NCBI GenBank assembly: GCA_045576675.1
Contig: JAZNGX010000129.1
Coordinates: 1 to 18,646 of the forward strand
Reading direction: 5' to 3'
Length of the DNA stretch: 18,646 bases
Origin: JAZNGX01 sp045576675
GTDB lineage: Bacteria > Bacillota > Clostridia > Monoglobales > Firm-18
In this document: positions 1 through 8,980 of the stretch, in pieces
Layout: each line of letters opens with the position of its first letter
How positions within the stretch are numbered: position 1 is the first letter of the stretch
Notes under the pieces: generated by a model
Seen by the model: the letters and a program-made list of their open reading frames with translations, nothing else
Told to the model about the DNA's origin: nothing
The model's database searches: none
Made by a program: the position numbers and the translations under genes

Positions 1-1
1 C

Positions 2-30
2 TTTAAATAAATGTCTGATTATTGTATAAT
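2..30 (+). promoter_or_regulatory. Candidate sigma-A promoter for the nine-gene operon
   Basis: A perfect TATAAT lies at 25-30, and a weak -35-like TTTAAA lies at 2-7, 17 bases upstream. The first gene starts 40 bases after the -10. The poor -35 would suit a promoter that needs an activator, such as the AraC-type regulator encoded at the end of the same operon. Only 24 bases upstream of the -10 are visible, so any activator site would be outside the window. Confidence 0.4.
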
Positions 31-69
31 ATATGATGTGATTCAATAAATAAACAGGGAGATGATTGA

Positions 70-1029
70 ATGAAAGAAAGAATTATGTCAGCAAGAGTGA
101 TGAAAGCAATTGTCACTTTTGTTGCAGCGATGCTTGTTGCATCAGTTGGATTAACTGCATTTGCAGCAGGACAGCTTTACGTCAATGAAGATTTTAATTG
201 TACAACTTCAGAGTTTTTGAACAAGGGTTGGGTGCTTCCAAATGGTGTTGCTGATGGAGCGAGCATTGAAACACAAAACGGAAACCTTGTGTTTGACAGT
301 GGAAATACAACAAGTACTCATATGGTCAGATATAGTGTTACACTTCCGCAGGAATATGTTGTAACGTGGAGATTTACTCCCAAAAATGACAAGGGCGGAT
401 TACGTGTGGTTACTTACGGAAACGGAGTAAGAATGTTTTTAACGTTGCTTGCTACAAGATCATCTGTGCGTGCAACAGACGGAACTTTTGTGGAAAGCAG
501 TGTCGGTCATCAGGCAGGAAAGTGGTATACTTACACTGCAGTAATCAGCGGAACAAAAGCTGTTAAAATTTCAAGAACTGTAGATGGCGGTGCAGAGGAA
601 GTGGTATTCGAAAATCAGCCTTTGCAAACAATGGGTGGCAACAGAGTTGATATGTTTATTGAAAATGGTGCTACTTCAGGTGCAACTGTTGATTATTTAA
701 GAATTTATTCAGGCTTATGTTTGGGTGATGTTTCGTACAATGCACAGGAATTGGTTCCGGGAAATACATTGACAGCAAATGTTGCTATGTATAATGGTGA
801 CATTAATAATTCTGTAAGTGCTAAATTTGTTTGGGTAATTTATAATTCACGTTCAATGATGCAGGGCTTTAGTATGTTGCCTGTTGAGCTTGACGCAGGT
901 GCTTCAAGAGATTGTGTGCTTAATCTTGACTTGCCGTCCACATTGCCTGACGGATGCTTTACTGAATTATATTTGTGGGATTCATTGATGGAGCCTATGA
1001 CAGATTTGTCTGTTTTCCCAAATAATTAA
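70..1029 (+). CDS. Secreted LamG-like (concanavalin-fold) protein with C-terminal beta domain
   Basis: This 319-residue exported protein probably binds carbohydrate or other surface material; no catalytic residues are recognisable. Residues 1-33 form a signal peptide with a basic start, a hydrophobic stretch and a likely cleavage after the Ala-Phe-Ala-Ala segment. Residues about 36-215 look like a beta-sandwich of the LamG/concanavalin type, with the sequence pattern G-W-x-x-P-N-G near the start and V-D-Y-L-R-I-Y at the end. The same pattern occurs in the N-terminal domains of the giant protein encoded at 8981-13234. Residues about 220-316 form a second beta domain ending in L-Y-L-W-D-S, a pattern I associate with C-terminal Ig-like domains in large clostridial surface proteins. 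AGGGAG at 56-61, 8 bases upstream, supports this ATG. No anchor (SLH, LPXTG or lipobox) is visible. It is the first gene of the operon, 23 bases before lplB. Secretion is well supported; the ligand is unknown. Confidence 0.75.
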   Translation: MKERIMSARVMKAIVTFVAAMLVASVGLTAFAAGQLYVNEDFNCTTSEFLNKGWVLPNGVADGASIETQNGNLVFDSGNTTSTHMVRYSVTLPQEYVVTWRFTPKNDKGGLRVVTYGNGVRMFLTLLATRSSVRATDGTFVESSVGHQAGKWYTYTAVISGTKAVKISRTVDGGAEEVVFENQPLQTMGGNRVDMFIENGATSGATVDYLRIYSGLCLGDVSYNAQELVPGNTLTANVAMYNGDINNSVSAKFVWVIYNSRSMMQGFSMLPVELDAGASRDCVLNLDLPSTLPDGCFTELYLWDSLMEPMTDLSVFPNN

Positions 1030-1052
1030 TATACATAAAGAGGTTAATAGAA

Positions 1053-2006
1053 ATGACAAAAAGCAAAGCGATAGCTCAAAAAGATTTTGGTTATGTTCCG
1101 CTTCGCAAGAGAATGAAACGTTATCGTGCATATTACTTACTTGCACTACCGGGATTATTATATTTCCTCATTTGGCATTATCTTCCGATGGCAGGAATTA
1201 TAATTGCATTCAAAGATGTCTCTCCATACGGTGGAGTGGCTCAGATTCTTAAAAGCGACTGGGTGGGACTTAAACATTTTACAAAGTTTTTTAGTTCTTA
1301 TTATTTTTGGGACGTGCTTGGAAACACGCTTAACATAAGCATACAAAAGCTGGTGTTTGGTTTCCCTGCACCTATTATTCTGGCACTTTTGGTTAATGAA
1401 ATAACTAACGATCGTTATAAAAAGGTGGTTCAGACTGTATCGTATCTGCCTCACTTTCTTTCAAGTGTTATAATGGCAGGTATGTTATACAACGTACTTT
1501 CAACAAATGGTGGGTTGGTAAATGAAATAATTAAGCTGTTTGGCGGAAAACCTGTGTTCTTTTTAGGTGAATCTGATTATTTTGTACCAACTTTGGTTGT
1601 ATCATCAATATGGCAGGGTGTCGGCTGGGGTACTATAATTTACCTTGCAGCTATTACCGGAATTGACAGTCAGTTATATGAGGCTGCAAAAATTGACGGA
1701 GCAAATAAGCTCCAACAGATAATACATATAACATTACCGGGTGTGCTTGGTGTGGCAAGCATAATGCTTATTATGAATTTGGGTAATATTTTAAATGCCG
1801 GATTTGACCAGATATTGCTTTTATACTCTCCGGCAGTATATGATGTTGCTGATATTATTGACACTTATGTTTACCGAGAAGGTCTTATTAATATGAATTA
1901 TTCATATTCATCAGCTGTAGGATTGTTTAAATCCGTAATCGGACTTATTCTTGTGCTGACAGTAAATGGTATTATCAAAAAAGCCGGTCAGACTGGTATA
2001 TGGTAA
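1053..2006 (+). CDS. lplB: ABC transporter permease, LplB family (carbohydrate uptake)
   Basis: This is one of the two membrane subunits of a binding-protein-dependent carbohydrate importer of the LplB class, related to MalF-type permeases. The 317-residue protein has about six membrane segments, roughly at residues 28-53, 89-115, 124-149, 176-201, 228-248 and 288-309. The cytoplasmic EAA loop that contacts the ATPase is clear: Y-E-A-A-K-I-D-G-A begins at residue 209, with the following I-x-L-P-G. Length and the ending (G-Q-T-G-I-W) fit the family. The start is supported by AAGAGG at 1038-1043, 9 bases upstream. It works with the permease just downstream and the lipoprotein encoded at 2963. 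Family members are associated with uptake of complex oligosaccharides; the actual substrate cannot be read from the permease. The symbol is assigned at family level only. Confidence 0.93.
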   Translation: MTKSKAIAQKDFGYVPLRKRMKRYRAYYLLALPGLLYFLIWHYLPMAGIIIAFKDVSPYGGVAQILKSDWVGLKHFTKFFSSYYFWDVLGNTLNISIQKLVFGFPAPIILALLVNEITNDRYKKVVQTVSYLPHFLSSVIMAGMLYNVLSTNGGLVNEIIKLFGGKPVFFLGESDYFVPTLVVSSIWQGVGWGTIIYLAAITGIDSQLYEAAKIDGANKLQQIIHITLPGVLGVASIMLIMNLGNILNAGFDQILLLYSPAVYDVADIIDTYVYREGLINMNYSYSSAVGLFKSVIGLILVLTVNGIIKKAGQTGIW

Positions 2007-2018
2007 GGAGGAATATGA

Positions 2019-2939
2019 GTGATGACAGAAAAAAAGAAGTTTGCTAACATATTAAAAAACGACAGAATATCACGTGGTGAACAATTGTTTTATATTTGCA
2101 ATAATGTTTTTATGTTTATACTTATGCTGATATTCCTTGTTCCTTTTTGGTCTGTTTTTGCTTTGTCTTTTGTAAGCGAAGCAGAAATTGCCCGCCGTGG
2201 AAGTTTTATTTTGTTTCCAGAACAGTTTGACCTTACTGCTTATAAGATTTTGCTTTCTGAAGGTTCTGCTGTATGGAAGGCATACGGAAACACAATTTTT
2301 GTTGTAGTTGTAGGTACAGCAGTGAATTTGCTGCTTACAGTTACTCTGGCATATTCTATTTCAAAAAAAGGAATGCCAGGTCGTAGTATTATGACAATGA
2401 TGATATTTATAACAATGCTTTTCAGCGGAGGCTTGATACCAAGCTTTTTGTTAAATAAATATATTGGTCTTATTGATAATTTATGGGTGCTGATATTGCC
2501 GAGTGCTATCAGTGCATGGAACACATTTATTATGCGTAACTTTTTTGCCGAGCTTCCTGAAAGTCTGGAAGAGGCGGCACACATAGACGGTGCATCAACG
2601 CTTAGGGTTTTATTTACAATTGTACTTCCTATAAGTCTACCGTCTATTATGACCATCGGACTATTCTATGCAGTTGGTCATTGGAATGCATGGTTCTCGG
2701 CAGCTATATATATAAACACAAAAGCCAAGCTGCCTGTGCAGAATGTTCTGCGTAATATGGTTGCGGCATCTTCAGTGGATGTTAACAGCGAGATGATGAA
2801 TTCTGCTGTAAGCAAGCCGCCTGCGGAAACAATGAAGTCTGCAATGATTGTTGTAACCACATTACCAATTTTGTTTGTGTATCCCTTTATACAAAAATAT
2901 TTTGTAAAAGGTGTAACAGTTGGTTCGGTTAAAGGTTGA
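2019..2939 (+). CDS. ABC transporter permease, LplC/YtcP family (carbohydrate uptake)
   Basis: This is the second membrane subunit of the importer, of the MalG-like LplC/YtcP class. The 306-residue protein shows about six membrane segments, the first at roughly 23-52. Its EAA loop, L-E-E-A-A-H-I-D-G-A, has the conserved Glu at residue 185, followed by the I-V-L-P-I-S-L-P segment. The C-terminus, K-G-V-T-V-G-S-V-K-G, is typical of the YtcP group. The start is GTG at 2019, 7 bases after AAGGAGG (2005-2011). An in-frame ATG at 2022 is an almost equal alternative and would remove only one residue. The ribosome binding site overlaps the stop codon of lplB, which suggests coupled translation. It must pair with the LplB protein and an ATPase not encoded here. 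Confidence 0.93.
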   Translation: MMTEKKKFANILKNDRISRGEQLFYICNNVFMFILMLIFLVPFWSVFALSFVSEAEIARRGSFILFPEQFDLTAYKILLSEGSAVWKAYGNTIFVVVVGTAVNLLLTVTLAYSISKKGMPGRSIMTMMIFITMLFSGGLIPSFLLNKYIGLIDNLWVLILPSAISAWNTFIMRNFFAELPESLEEAAHIDGASTLRVLFTIVLPISLPSIMTIGLFYAVGHWNAWFSAAIYINTKAKLPVQNVLRNMVAASSVDVNSEMMNSAVSKPPAETMKSAMIVVTTLPILFVYPFIQKYFVKGVTVGSVKG

Positions 2940-2962
2940 TAAAAAATAAGGAGTGATATAAA

Positions 2963-4450
2963 ATGAAAAAACTATTAGCGGTTATTTTAGGTCTAATACT
3001 TATGTTAAGTGCAACAGGCTGCGGTAACGATGTTGCAGAAGAAACAGGCACAAGAGAATTATACATATTTATGAATAATGGTGCGGCTTCAGCAGGCTCA
3101 TCAAGTAATGATGCGGATCTGGAATTGGTTCATCAGAATATTCTTGATGAAACAGGAATTGATTTAAAGCTTTTGAGTGCAGGTACTGGTGCTGAAAAGG
3201 AAAAACTAAACGTTTTACTTGCATCAGGCGAAAGAATAGATGTGTTTTGGGGAGCATGGCCGAATTATGCAAAGGATGATATTATAATCCCTATTGGCGA
3301 TTTACTTGAAAAACATGGTAAGGATATCCTTGACGTGACAGAAAAAACAATGTGGCCTGCAGTAACTGACACTGAAGGAAACATATGGGGTATTCCGCGT
3401 AATCCTGCGTTGGCTGCTATGCCGACCTTTGTACGTACAGATTGGTTGGAAAAGTGTAGTCTTGAAGCACCAAAAACTCTTGACGATATTGAAAATGTAT
3501 TAAAAACCTTCAAGGAAAAAGACCCTGCAGGTAATGGAAATACTATACCTCTTGTATTGCAGTATGCAGGTATCAAGAGAGGCTTGTCTGCAGCATTTAC
3601 AGGTGTTGGCTATGGCCCGTGGGTAGATGTTAACGACGGCAACAAGGTTAAGCCGGCTGAATTGCATCCCGGTTACAGAAAAATGGTTGAAAAAGTTGCT
3701 GACTGGTATGCCAAGGGTTATATTGACCGCGAAGGCTTTGCGATAAAGCAACCTCAGATACGTGAGCAGATCAAGCAGAACAAGGTTGGTATGCATATGG
3801 AGTGGTATTCAAATATTACTTTGTTTGAGCCTGATTTGAATGCGAATTTCCCTGAAGCTCATTACGAGATTGTTGAGTGGGAAGGCCCTGCAGGACGTGC
3901 TGAAACTATAAATAAGCCATCACAGAATGCACTTCTTATCACAAAACAATGCAAAAATCCTGAAGATGTAATAAAGCTTGTGAACTGGGCACACCAGGAT
4001 TTGGATAACTATTACACAATCCAGAATGGTGTTGAAGGTACTCACTGGGATTATGCAAATGAAGATAAAACATATATAGTAGAGCGTAATCCTGAAAAGA
4101 AAACTTACTTTAGCGATTACAACTTTGCTTTAGGTTGCATGGAATACAGGGTTGATCGTGACAATCCTAATGTAACAAGACATCAGCAATATCTGTTTGA
4201 TGATATTTTAAACTATGACAGAGCTGTTAAGAGCTTGGATTTTGATATCTTTTTTGACTCAGAACTTTTGAAAGAAGATATTCCTACTTTGAGCGATATT
4301 AATCGTATGATGGAAGAAGAAATCATTAGATTCATTACAGGGGTACGTCCGATGTCTGACTGGGATAACTTTATTGATGATTTATATGAAATAGGAATGG
4401 ATACTTATATCGAAGTTTATACAAGAGAATATAACAAATTATCAAAATAG
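2963..4450 (+). CDS. Extracellular solute-binding lipoprotein of the LplA/YtcQ type
   Basis: This is the substrate-binding subunit of the ABC importer, held on the outer face of the membrane by a lipid anchor. Residues 1-19 form a lipoprotein signal peptide and the lipobox S-A-T-G-C places the modified cysteine at residue 20. The 495-residue length fits the large family-1 binding proteins that partner LplB/YtcP permeases. Family-typical segments include the D-E-T-G-I-D stretch near residue 66, the P-K-T-L-D-D-I-E helix near residues 169-176, and a calcium-loop-like D-P-A-G-N-G-N near residues 188-194. AAGGAG at 2948-2953 lies 9 bases before the ATG. Its position right after both permeases supports one transport complex. 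Substrate is unknown; the sialidase-fold enzymes and nanA nearby suggest an acidic oligosaccharide, which is inference. Confidence 0.92.
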   Translation: MKKLLAVILGLILMLSATGCGNDVAEETGTRELYIFMNNGAASAGSSSNDADLELVHQNILDETGIDLKLLSAGTGAEKEKLNVLLASGERIDVFWGAWPNYAKDDIIIPIGDLLEKHGKDILDVTEKTMWPAVTDTEGNIWGIPRNPALAAMPTFVRTDWLEKCSLEAPKTLDDIENVLKTFKEKDPAGNGNTIPLVLQYAGIKRGLSAAFTGVGYGPWVDVNDGNKVKPAELHPGYRKMVEKVADWYAKGYIDREGFAIKQPQIREQIKQNKVGMHMEWYSNITLFEPDLNANFPEAHYEIVEWEGPAGRAETINKPSQNALLITKQCKNPEDVIKLVNWAHQDLDNYYTIQNGVEGTHWDYANEDKTYIVERNPEKKTYFSDYNFALGCMEYRVDRDNPNVTRHQQYLFDDILNYDRAVKSLDFDIFFDSELLKEDIPTLSDINRMMEEEIIRFITGVRPMSDWDNFIDDLYEIGMDTYIEVYTREYNKLSK

Positions 4451-4463
4451 GAGGATTTCTTGT

Positions 4464-6272
4464 ATGAGGCATTTAAGAAAAGTTATTTTTTCTTTTGCTG
4501 TTGTTTTTCTGATGTGTTTGACTAACGCGTATGCATATGAACTTGAAGCAGAGCCGCTTGGTTATGGTGAAGTATATATAACAGGTAAATGTGCAGCTAA
4601 AACAAATGTTTCACTTATGCTTGCTCCGGCAGGTACTTCTTACGATGCATGTATGTCTGACCCGTCAGTAATTATGTTTTTGCGTCAGGTAAAAAGCGGA
4701 AATGACGGAAGCTTTGCTTTTTATGTGAAACTTGATATTTCAGAGGATACACCTGTGCAGGCATATGTAAACACTGCAGGTGGTAATCTTGATTCGTCCC
4801 TTTTATTTACAATAATGGCAGCTTCTGCATATCCTGATGATACGGGTTCAGCTGTTTTAAACGGTACACATCTTACTGTAAAAACAACCTCCTTGTCAGG
4901 CTATAGAAACAAAAAGGCAGCTGTTGCTGTGATTCGTGATGGTAAAGACTTTGACACAGCAGAAGCTTCTGATTTTGCAGCGTTTGCACAGATTCTTACA
5001 GGTGAAAACGGCGAAATAAATATAATTTTACCACTTAATACTTTGTTCTATCAGAGCGGAGACTATATGGTATATATAAAAGAGGAAGGTCAGAACGTTA
5101 TACGTTATCCTGTCACCTTATATGGTGCTGACGTATTAGGCACTACTTTAGCACAGATTAATGCTGCGAATGAAGAAACTATGCTTGATGCTCTTGTTGC
5201 TGCTGCAGGCCCGCTTGGTCATGACGAAATACTAAGCTTTTCTATGGCTGATAATGTGGCAAAGATAGTTGCTGCAAAAAAACCTTTTGCGTCATTCGAC
5301 GACGTTGTTCTGTGCGTAGAACAGGCTTACGAAGAAGTTAATACTTTGCGTTTACTCTTAATTGATATTAATGCAGCTGCATCAGCACGCAGATGGGCTG
5401 ATATTGAAGTTATTATTAAAGATACCTATGCTTCAATGATAAATGCAGACTTAAGCAAGCTTAATGAAATTAAAGATACAAAAGCATTTTTCCTTGAAAT
5501 GTGTTCAAAAACTTATACATCTTTAAAAGACATACTTGATGCATATGATGCGGCATATAATGCTTGCAAGAATCAAGGTAACTCACCCGTAGTTAACAGA
5601 CCCGCCGGCGTTGGTGGCGGAGGCGGCGGAGGCGGATTTTCTGCCGGCAATGTATCGTCTTCAATGACTACTGACGTTGTTAAAGCTCCTGCGACTCCGG
5701 AGCTTAAACCTGAACTTCTTCCAGAAGAAGCTTTTACAGATATTGATGGTGTTGAATGGGCGAAAGAAAGTATAAATTATTTCCGTATGAGTGGTGCAAT
5801 ACGCGGATACGGCGATGGTACATTCCGCCCCAACGAAAACATAACACGAGAAGAATTTGTAAAATTCCTTATAAGTGCATTTGCGTTTGATATTACAGAA
5901 GGTGCTGAACCGTTTACAGATGAAAAAGAAGGTGAATGGTATTGCAAATATCTTTCGACTGCACGTTTGAACAAAATAGCAGTAGGTAATTCTGACGGAA
6001 GCTTTTCTGTCGGTGCACCAATTACACGTGCAGACCTTGCAGTTATGGCGTATCGTGCAGCAAAGCTTAAGAATATCGAACTAAGCCACATTAAGCCTGC
6101 TGTAGTTTTTGATGATTTTGTACACATTCCTGATTACTCATTGGAAATTGTGTCTGAATTACAACAAGCCGGTATTATAAATGGCCGTGATAATAATTTA
6201 TTTGACCCGCACGGTAATGCTACACGTGCTGAAGCAGCAAAAATTGTTTATGGTCTTGTTAAGGCAATGTAA
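4464..6272 (+). CDS. Cell-wall-anchored protein with three C-terminal SLH domains
   Basis: This 602-residue exported protein probably sits on the cell wall and serves as an anchor or scaffold. Residues 1-25 are a signal peptide ending in Ala-Tyr-Ala. Residues about 27-225 contain two probable beta (Ig-like) domains. Residues about 228-370 are Ala- and Leu-rich and predicted helical. A linker follows with eight consecutive glycines at 384-391. Three SLH domains lie at about 424-475, 484-536 and 549-602, with the ligand motif variants I-T-R-E-E, I-T-R-A-D and A-T-R-A-E. In known systems, SLH trimers bind pyruvylated secondary cell-wall polysaccharide. No enzyme motif is visible. AGGAGG at 4449-4454 overlaps the stop of the binding-protein gene. 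Context suggests it holds glycan or a secreted partner near the transporter. The middle helical domain is not one I recognise. Confidence 0.85.
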   Translation: MRHLRKVIFSFAVVFLMCLTNAYAYELEAEPLGYGEVYITGKCAAKTNVSLMLAPAGTSYDACMSDPSVIMFLRQVKSGNDGSFAFYVKLDISEDTPVQAYVNTAGGNLDSSLLFTIMAASAYPDDTGSAVLNGTHLTVKTTSLSGYRNKKAAVAVIRDGKDFDTAEASDFAAFAQILTGENGEINIILPLNTLFYQSGDYMVYIKEEGQNVIRYPVTLYGADVLGTTLAQINAANEETMLDALVAAAGPLGHDEILSFSMADNVAKIVAAKKPFASFDDVVLCVEQAYEEVNTLRLLLIDINAAASARRWADIEVIIKDTYASMINADLSKLNEIKDTKAFFLEMCSKTYTSLKDILDAYDAAYNACKNQGNSPVVNRPAGVGGGGGGGGFSAGNVSSSMTTDVVKAPATPELKPELLPEEAFTDIDGVEWAKESINYFRMSGAIRGYGDGTFRPNENITREEFVKFLISAFAFDITEGAEPFTDEKEGEWYCKYLSTARLNKIAVGNSDGSFSVGAPITRADLAVMAYRAAKLKNIELSHIKPAVVFDDFVHIPDYSLEIVSELQQAGIINGRDNNLFDPHGNATRAEAAKIVYGLVKAM

Positions 6273-6286
6273 GGGGGAACTGAAAC

Positions 6287-8965
6287 ATGAAATACAATCG
6301 AATAACAGCACTGTTGCTTGTGCTATTGTTTATTGCTTTACAGCTTCCTGTGTTTGCTGCACATCAGGGTGGTGTACTTAATGAGCAGGAGCTTGGATTG
6401 CTTTATGCTTTGGATATAATTGATGAAAGCTATAATGCTGAAGAAGAAATCACCCGTGCCGAGCTGGCAGAATTAAGCGTGCTTGTTGGCGGCTTTGATA
6501 TAGTTGATGAAGCAAATAAAGCTGCTGTGTTTTATGATGTTACTGCTGAAAATTCATATTATGCTGCAATTAAGATTGCTGCTAAAAGCGGAATTGTAAG
6601 TGGAAATGCAAACGGCTTCTTTTATCCTGACAATGTTGCAACTGTAGGAGAAGCAGTTAAAATGTTTGCGTGTGCAGCAGGATATGGTGATTATGCTGAA
6701 GCAAAAGGCGGTTATCCTGTTGGATATTTTGATGCGGCACAGTCTATGGGGTTAAAAATAGATTGGAATGATGATAAGCTTACTTGGGGTATTGCAGCTA
6801 AAATGGCTTATGATACTCTTCATGCACCTGCATATGTTCAGGTGTCTTTCGGTCAAAGAATCACGTACGAGGCTAAGGACAATGTGACCGTATTATATAA
6901 TAAGCATAACATTTATCATAGCTCAGGAATAGTTGATGGTGTTGCTTATACTACATTAACACATCCGGACAGCAGTATCCGTGAAGGCGAAATTACTATT
7001 AATGGTGAAAGATTTTATTATGACAACTTTTCACAATATTTAGGGTACTACGTTAATTATTATATGGAAAAAGATCAGGAAGATGTCCCAGAGCTTTTGT
7101 ATGTTGGCGTTGTTGCAAATGAAACTGAAACGCTTGTGATACCATCTTCTGATTTGATATCATTTAATAATGATGTTCTGGTATATTCTCCGGATGGAAG
7201 CAACAAAGATTTTAAAATTACTTTTAACGAACATCCTGATTTAATATACAATGGTATTGCTTATCCAACTTATAATGATAATGAAGTTATTCCTGATTTT
7301 GGTGATTTAACGCTTATTGATAGCGATGGTAATGGTAACTACGACATAATAAAGGTTAAAAGCTATACATTTTTAACAATAGGCGCTATAGACACAGTGA
7401 AAAACGTTATTTATGATAAATATACCAACGAAGAGCTGTGTCTTGATGAAAACGAGTGCAATTGCACTGTGTTACGTGGCGAAAGAAAAATAGTAATACA
7501 ACAACTTACTGAGGGACAATATCTGGCTGTTGCAAAAAGCAGAAACACTACAGGTAAGCCTTTGGTAGAGGTTATTGCTATAAACAAATCAGTAAGTGGT
7601 ACAATAGATTCATTTGATAATATAAGTATAGATATAAATTATAAGAATTATATTATTGGCGGACCGCTTGAGGATATGTATAATAATGGTATAGTGATAA
7701 ACACACCGTCAGGACTGCATAGAATTAAGCCTGGGGACAGTGTGAAAATCTTCCTTTTCAATAATTATGCGATAGCTTGTGAATTAAACGCAAGCAGTGA
7801 TTATAAATTCGGATATCTTATTAATGCACAAAATGATACTTCATTGGGTGCAAAGAATCGCTTTATGATTGCTTCAGGTAAAGCAGTAGTAGAAGAAATA
7901 GAAGGTGCAGAAAAAGTAAGAATTGATGGTGTACCTTATAATGATACTGCAAGTGTTTATACAACGTTGGCTAATAGTGCTTTGTTATCAAATCCTGATT
8001 CATCCTGGCCTGTTGCACAGCCTGTCAGATACAAGCTTAACAGTCAGGGGCAAGTCAGCGATATTGACACAATTTATGTATCTGCAAGAGATACCAGCGA
8101 AAGCCTGTTTAAAGATAGCGCATATAACGGCAGAACTGTAACCTATGTTAGTGCTAATCAAAGCTTGTATACATCAGACTGGAATTTGGTATCAAGTTTG
8201 ACTGCAGATTCCAAGGTTATCTGGGTTCCTGTAAATGACAAAAGCAACTATGATATGTATAATTTCACATCAGCAGGAACGTTGTTTGCAAATTATGCAA
8301 ACTACAATGTGGAGCTATTAAATGTTGGTGATGATTTTGTTGCTGATTATGCAATAGTATATCTGTCGGTTGCACAAAATGTACAGGTTGGTGCCGCTCC
8401 GGTTCCTGTAGTTGCAATTAACCAGACTCTTATAGAGGAGGGTGAGGAGGCAACAGTTCTTAGCGTGTATAACAATGGAGTTGTTACCGATTTAATAGTT
8501 TCTCCTGATATAACTATGCCAAATATTGCAGTAGGTGATTTAATTCGTTATCGTCAAAACTACAATAATGAAATTTATGTAATAACAAAAGTTTTTGACC
8601 CGTCAGCAACTATTCCTGCAAATGAAAGAATTGTGTCTGTTGATGTGGATGGAAGTGCCCCTGAATATACTCATGACTACAGAACTGTATATGGAAGTGT
8701 ATGGAACAGAAGCGGAGATATAATTACACTGGTTAATTCTATATCTGATGATGACGGTGGTATTGGTTCATATAGTTATATAGATAATTTTTTTGTTAAA
8801 GGGAATACATATTTTTATGTATATGACAGAAACAATCGAAAGGCTGAGGTTTCGGTTGCCACGGCTAATGACTTACTTTCATTTAAAAATGTTGGTGAAG
8901 AAGCATCAAGAGTATTTATATACACTAGAAACGGTGCATTGAATATGGTTTATATTGTTATGTGA
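6287..8965 (+). CDS. Large secreted protein with N-terminal SLH-like repeats and unassigned beta-rich region
   Basis: This 892-residue protein has a signal peptide (residues 1-25, ending Val-Phe-Ala-Ala). Residues about 30-180 resemble three SLH repeats. The first keeps I-T-R-A-E-L; the second has the S-G-I-V-S-G-N and F-Y-P-D-N pattern but lacks the T-R-A-E signature; the third is strongly degenerate. The remaining 700 or so residues are rich in beta-strand-like sequence and I cannot assign them to a named family. One recognisable element is D-S-D-G-N-G-N-Y-D at residues 345-353, which matches an EF-hand/thrombospondin-type calcium loop. No glycosidase motif is visible. AGGGGG at 6272-6277 lies 9 bases before the ATG. 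Its architecture mirrors the preceding gene, which has SLH at the other end, so the two may act together in capturing substrate or in binding the giant protein encoded next. This role is inferred only from context. Confidence 0.8.
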   Translation: MKYNRITALLLVLLFIALQLPVFAAHQGGVLNEQELGLLYALDIIDESYNAEEEITRAELAELSVLVGGFDIVDEANKAAVFYDVTAENSYYAAIKIAAKSGIVSGNANGFFYPDNVATVGEAVKMFACAAGYGDYAEAKGGYPVGYFDAAQSMGLKIDWNDDKLTWGIAAKMAYDTLHAPAYVQVSFGQRITYEAKDNVTVLYNKHNIYHSSGIVDGVAYTTLTHPDSSIREGEITINGERFYYDNFSQYLGYYVNYYMEKDQEDVPELLYVGVVANETETLVIPSSDLISFNNDVLVYSPDGSNKDFKITFNEHPDLIYNGIAYPTYNDNEVIPDFGDLTLIDSDGNGNYDIIKVKSYTFLTIGAIDTVKNVIYDKYTNEELCLDENECNCTVLRGERKIVIQQLTEGQYLAVAKSRNTTGKPLVEVIAINKSVSGTIDSFDNISIDINYKNYIIGGPLEDMYNNGIVINTPSGLHRIKPGDSVKIFLFNNYAIACELNASSDYKFGYLINAQNDTSLGAKNRFMIASGKAVVEEIEGAEKVRIDGVPYNDTASVYTTLANSALLSNPDSSWPVAQPVRYKLNSQGQVSDIDTIYVSARDTSESLFKDSAYNGRTVTYVSANQSLYTSDWNLVSSLTADSKVIWVPVNDKSNYDMYNFTSAGTLFANYANYNVELLNVGDDFVADYAIVYLSVAQNVQVGAAPVPVVAINQTLIEEGEEATVLSVYNNGVVTDLIVSPDITMPNIAVGDLIRYRQNYNNEIYVITKVFDPSATIPANERIVSVDVDGSAPEYTHDYRTVYGSVWNRSGDIITLVNSISDDDGGIGSYSYIDNFFVKGNTYFYVYDRNNRKAEVSVATANDLLSFKNVGEEASRVFIYTRNGALNMVYIVM

Positions 8966-8980
8966 TAAGGGGTGAAATTA

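Noticed and set aside
42..49. Near-palindromic ATTCAAT region upstream of the first gene as an operator
   Set aside because: Too short and A+T-rich to separate from chance.
5605..5640. GGC/GGA repeat as a possible tandem-repeat or recombination site
   Set aside because: It is short and in frame, coding for an eight-glycine linker between the helical region and the SLH domains.
6181..6381. Small + strand reading frame bridging the two SLH genes
   Set aside because: It overlaps both genes in another frame, lacks a ribosome binding site and has no recognisable protein features.
8972..8980. In-frame GTG upstream of the giant protein as its start
   Set aside because: It overlaps the AAGGGG ribosome binding site; ATG at 8981 has the right spacing and gives a clean signal peptide.
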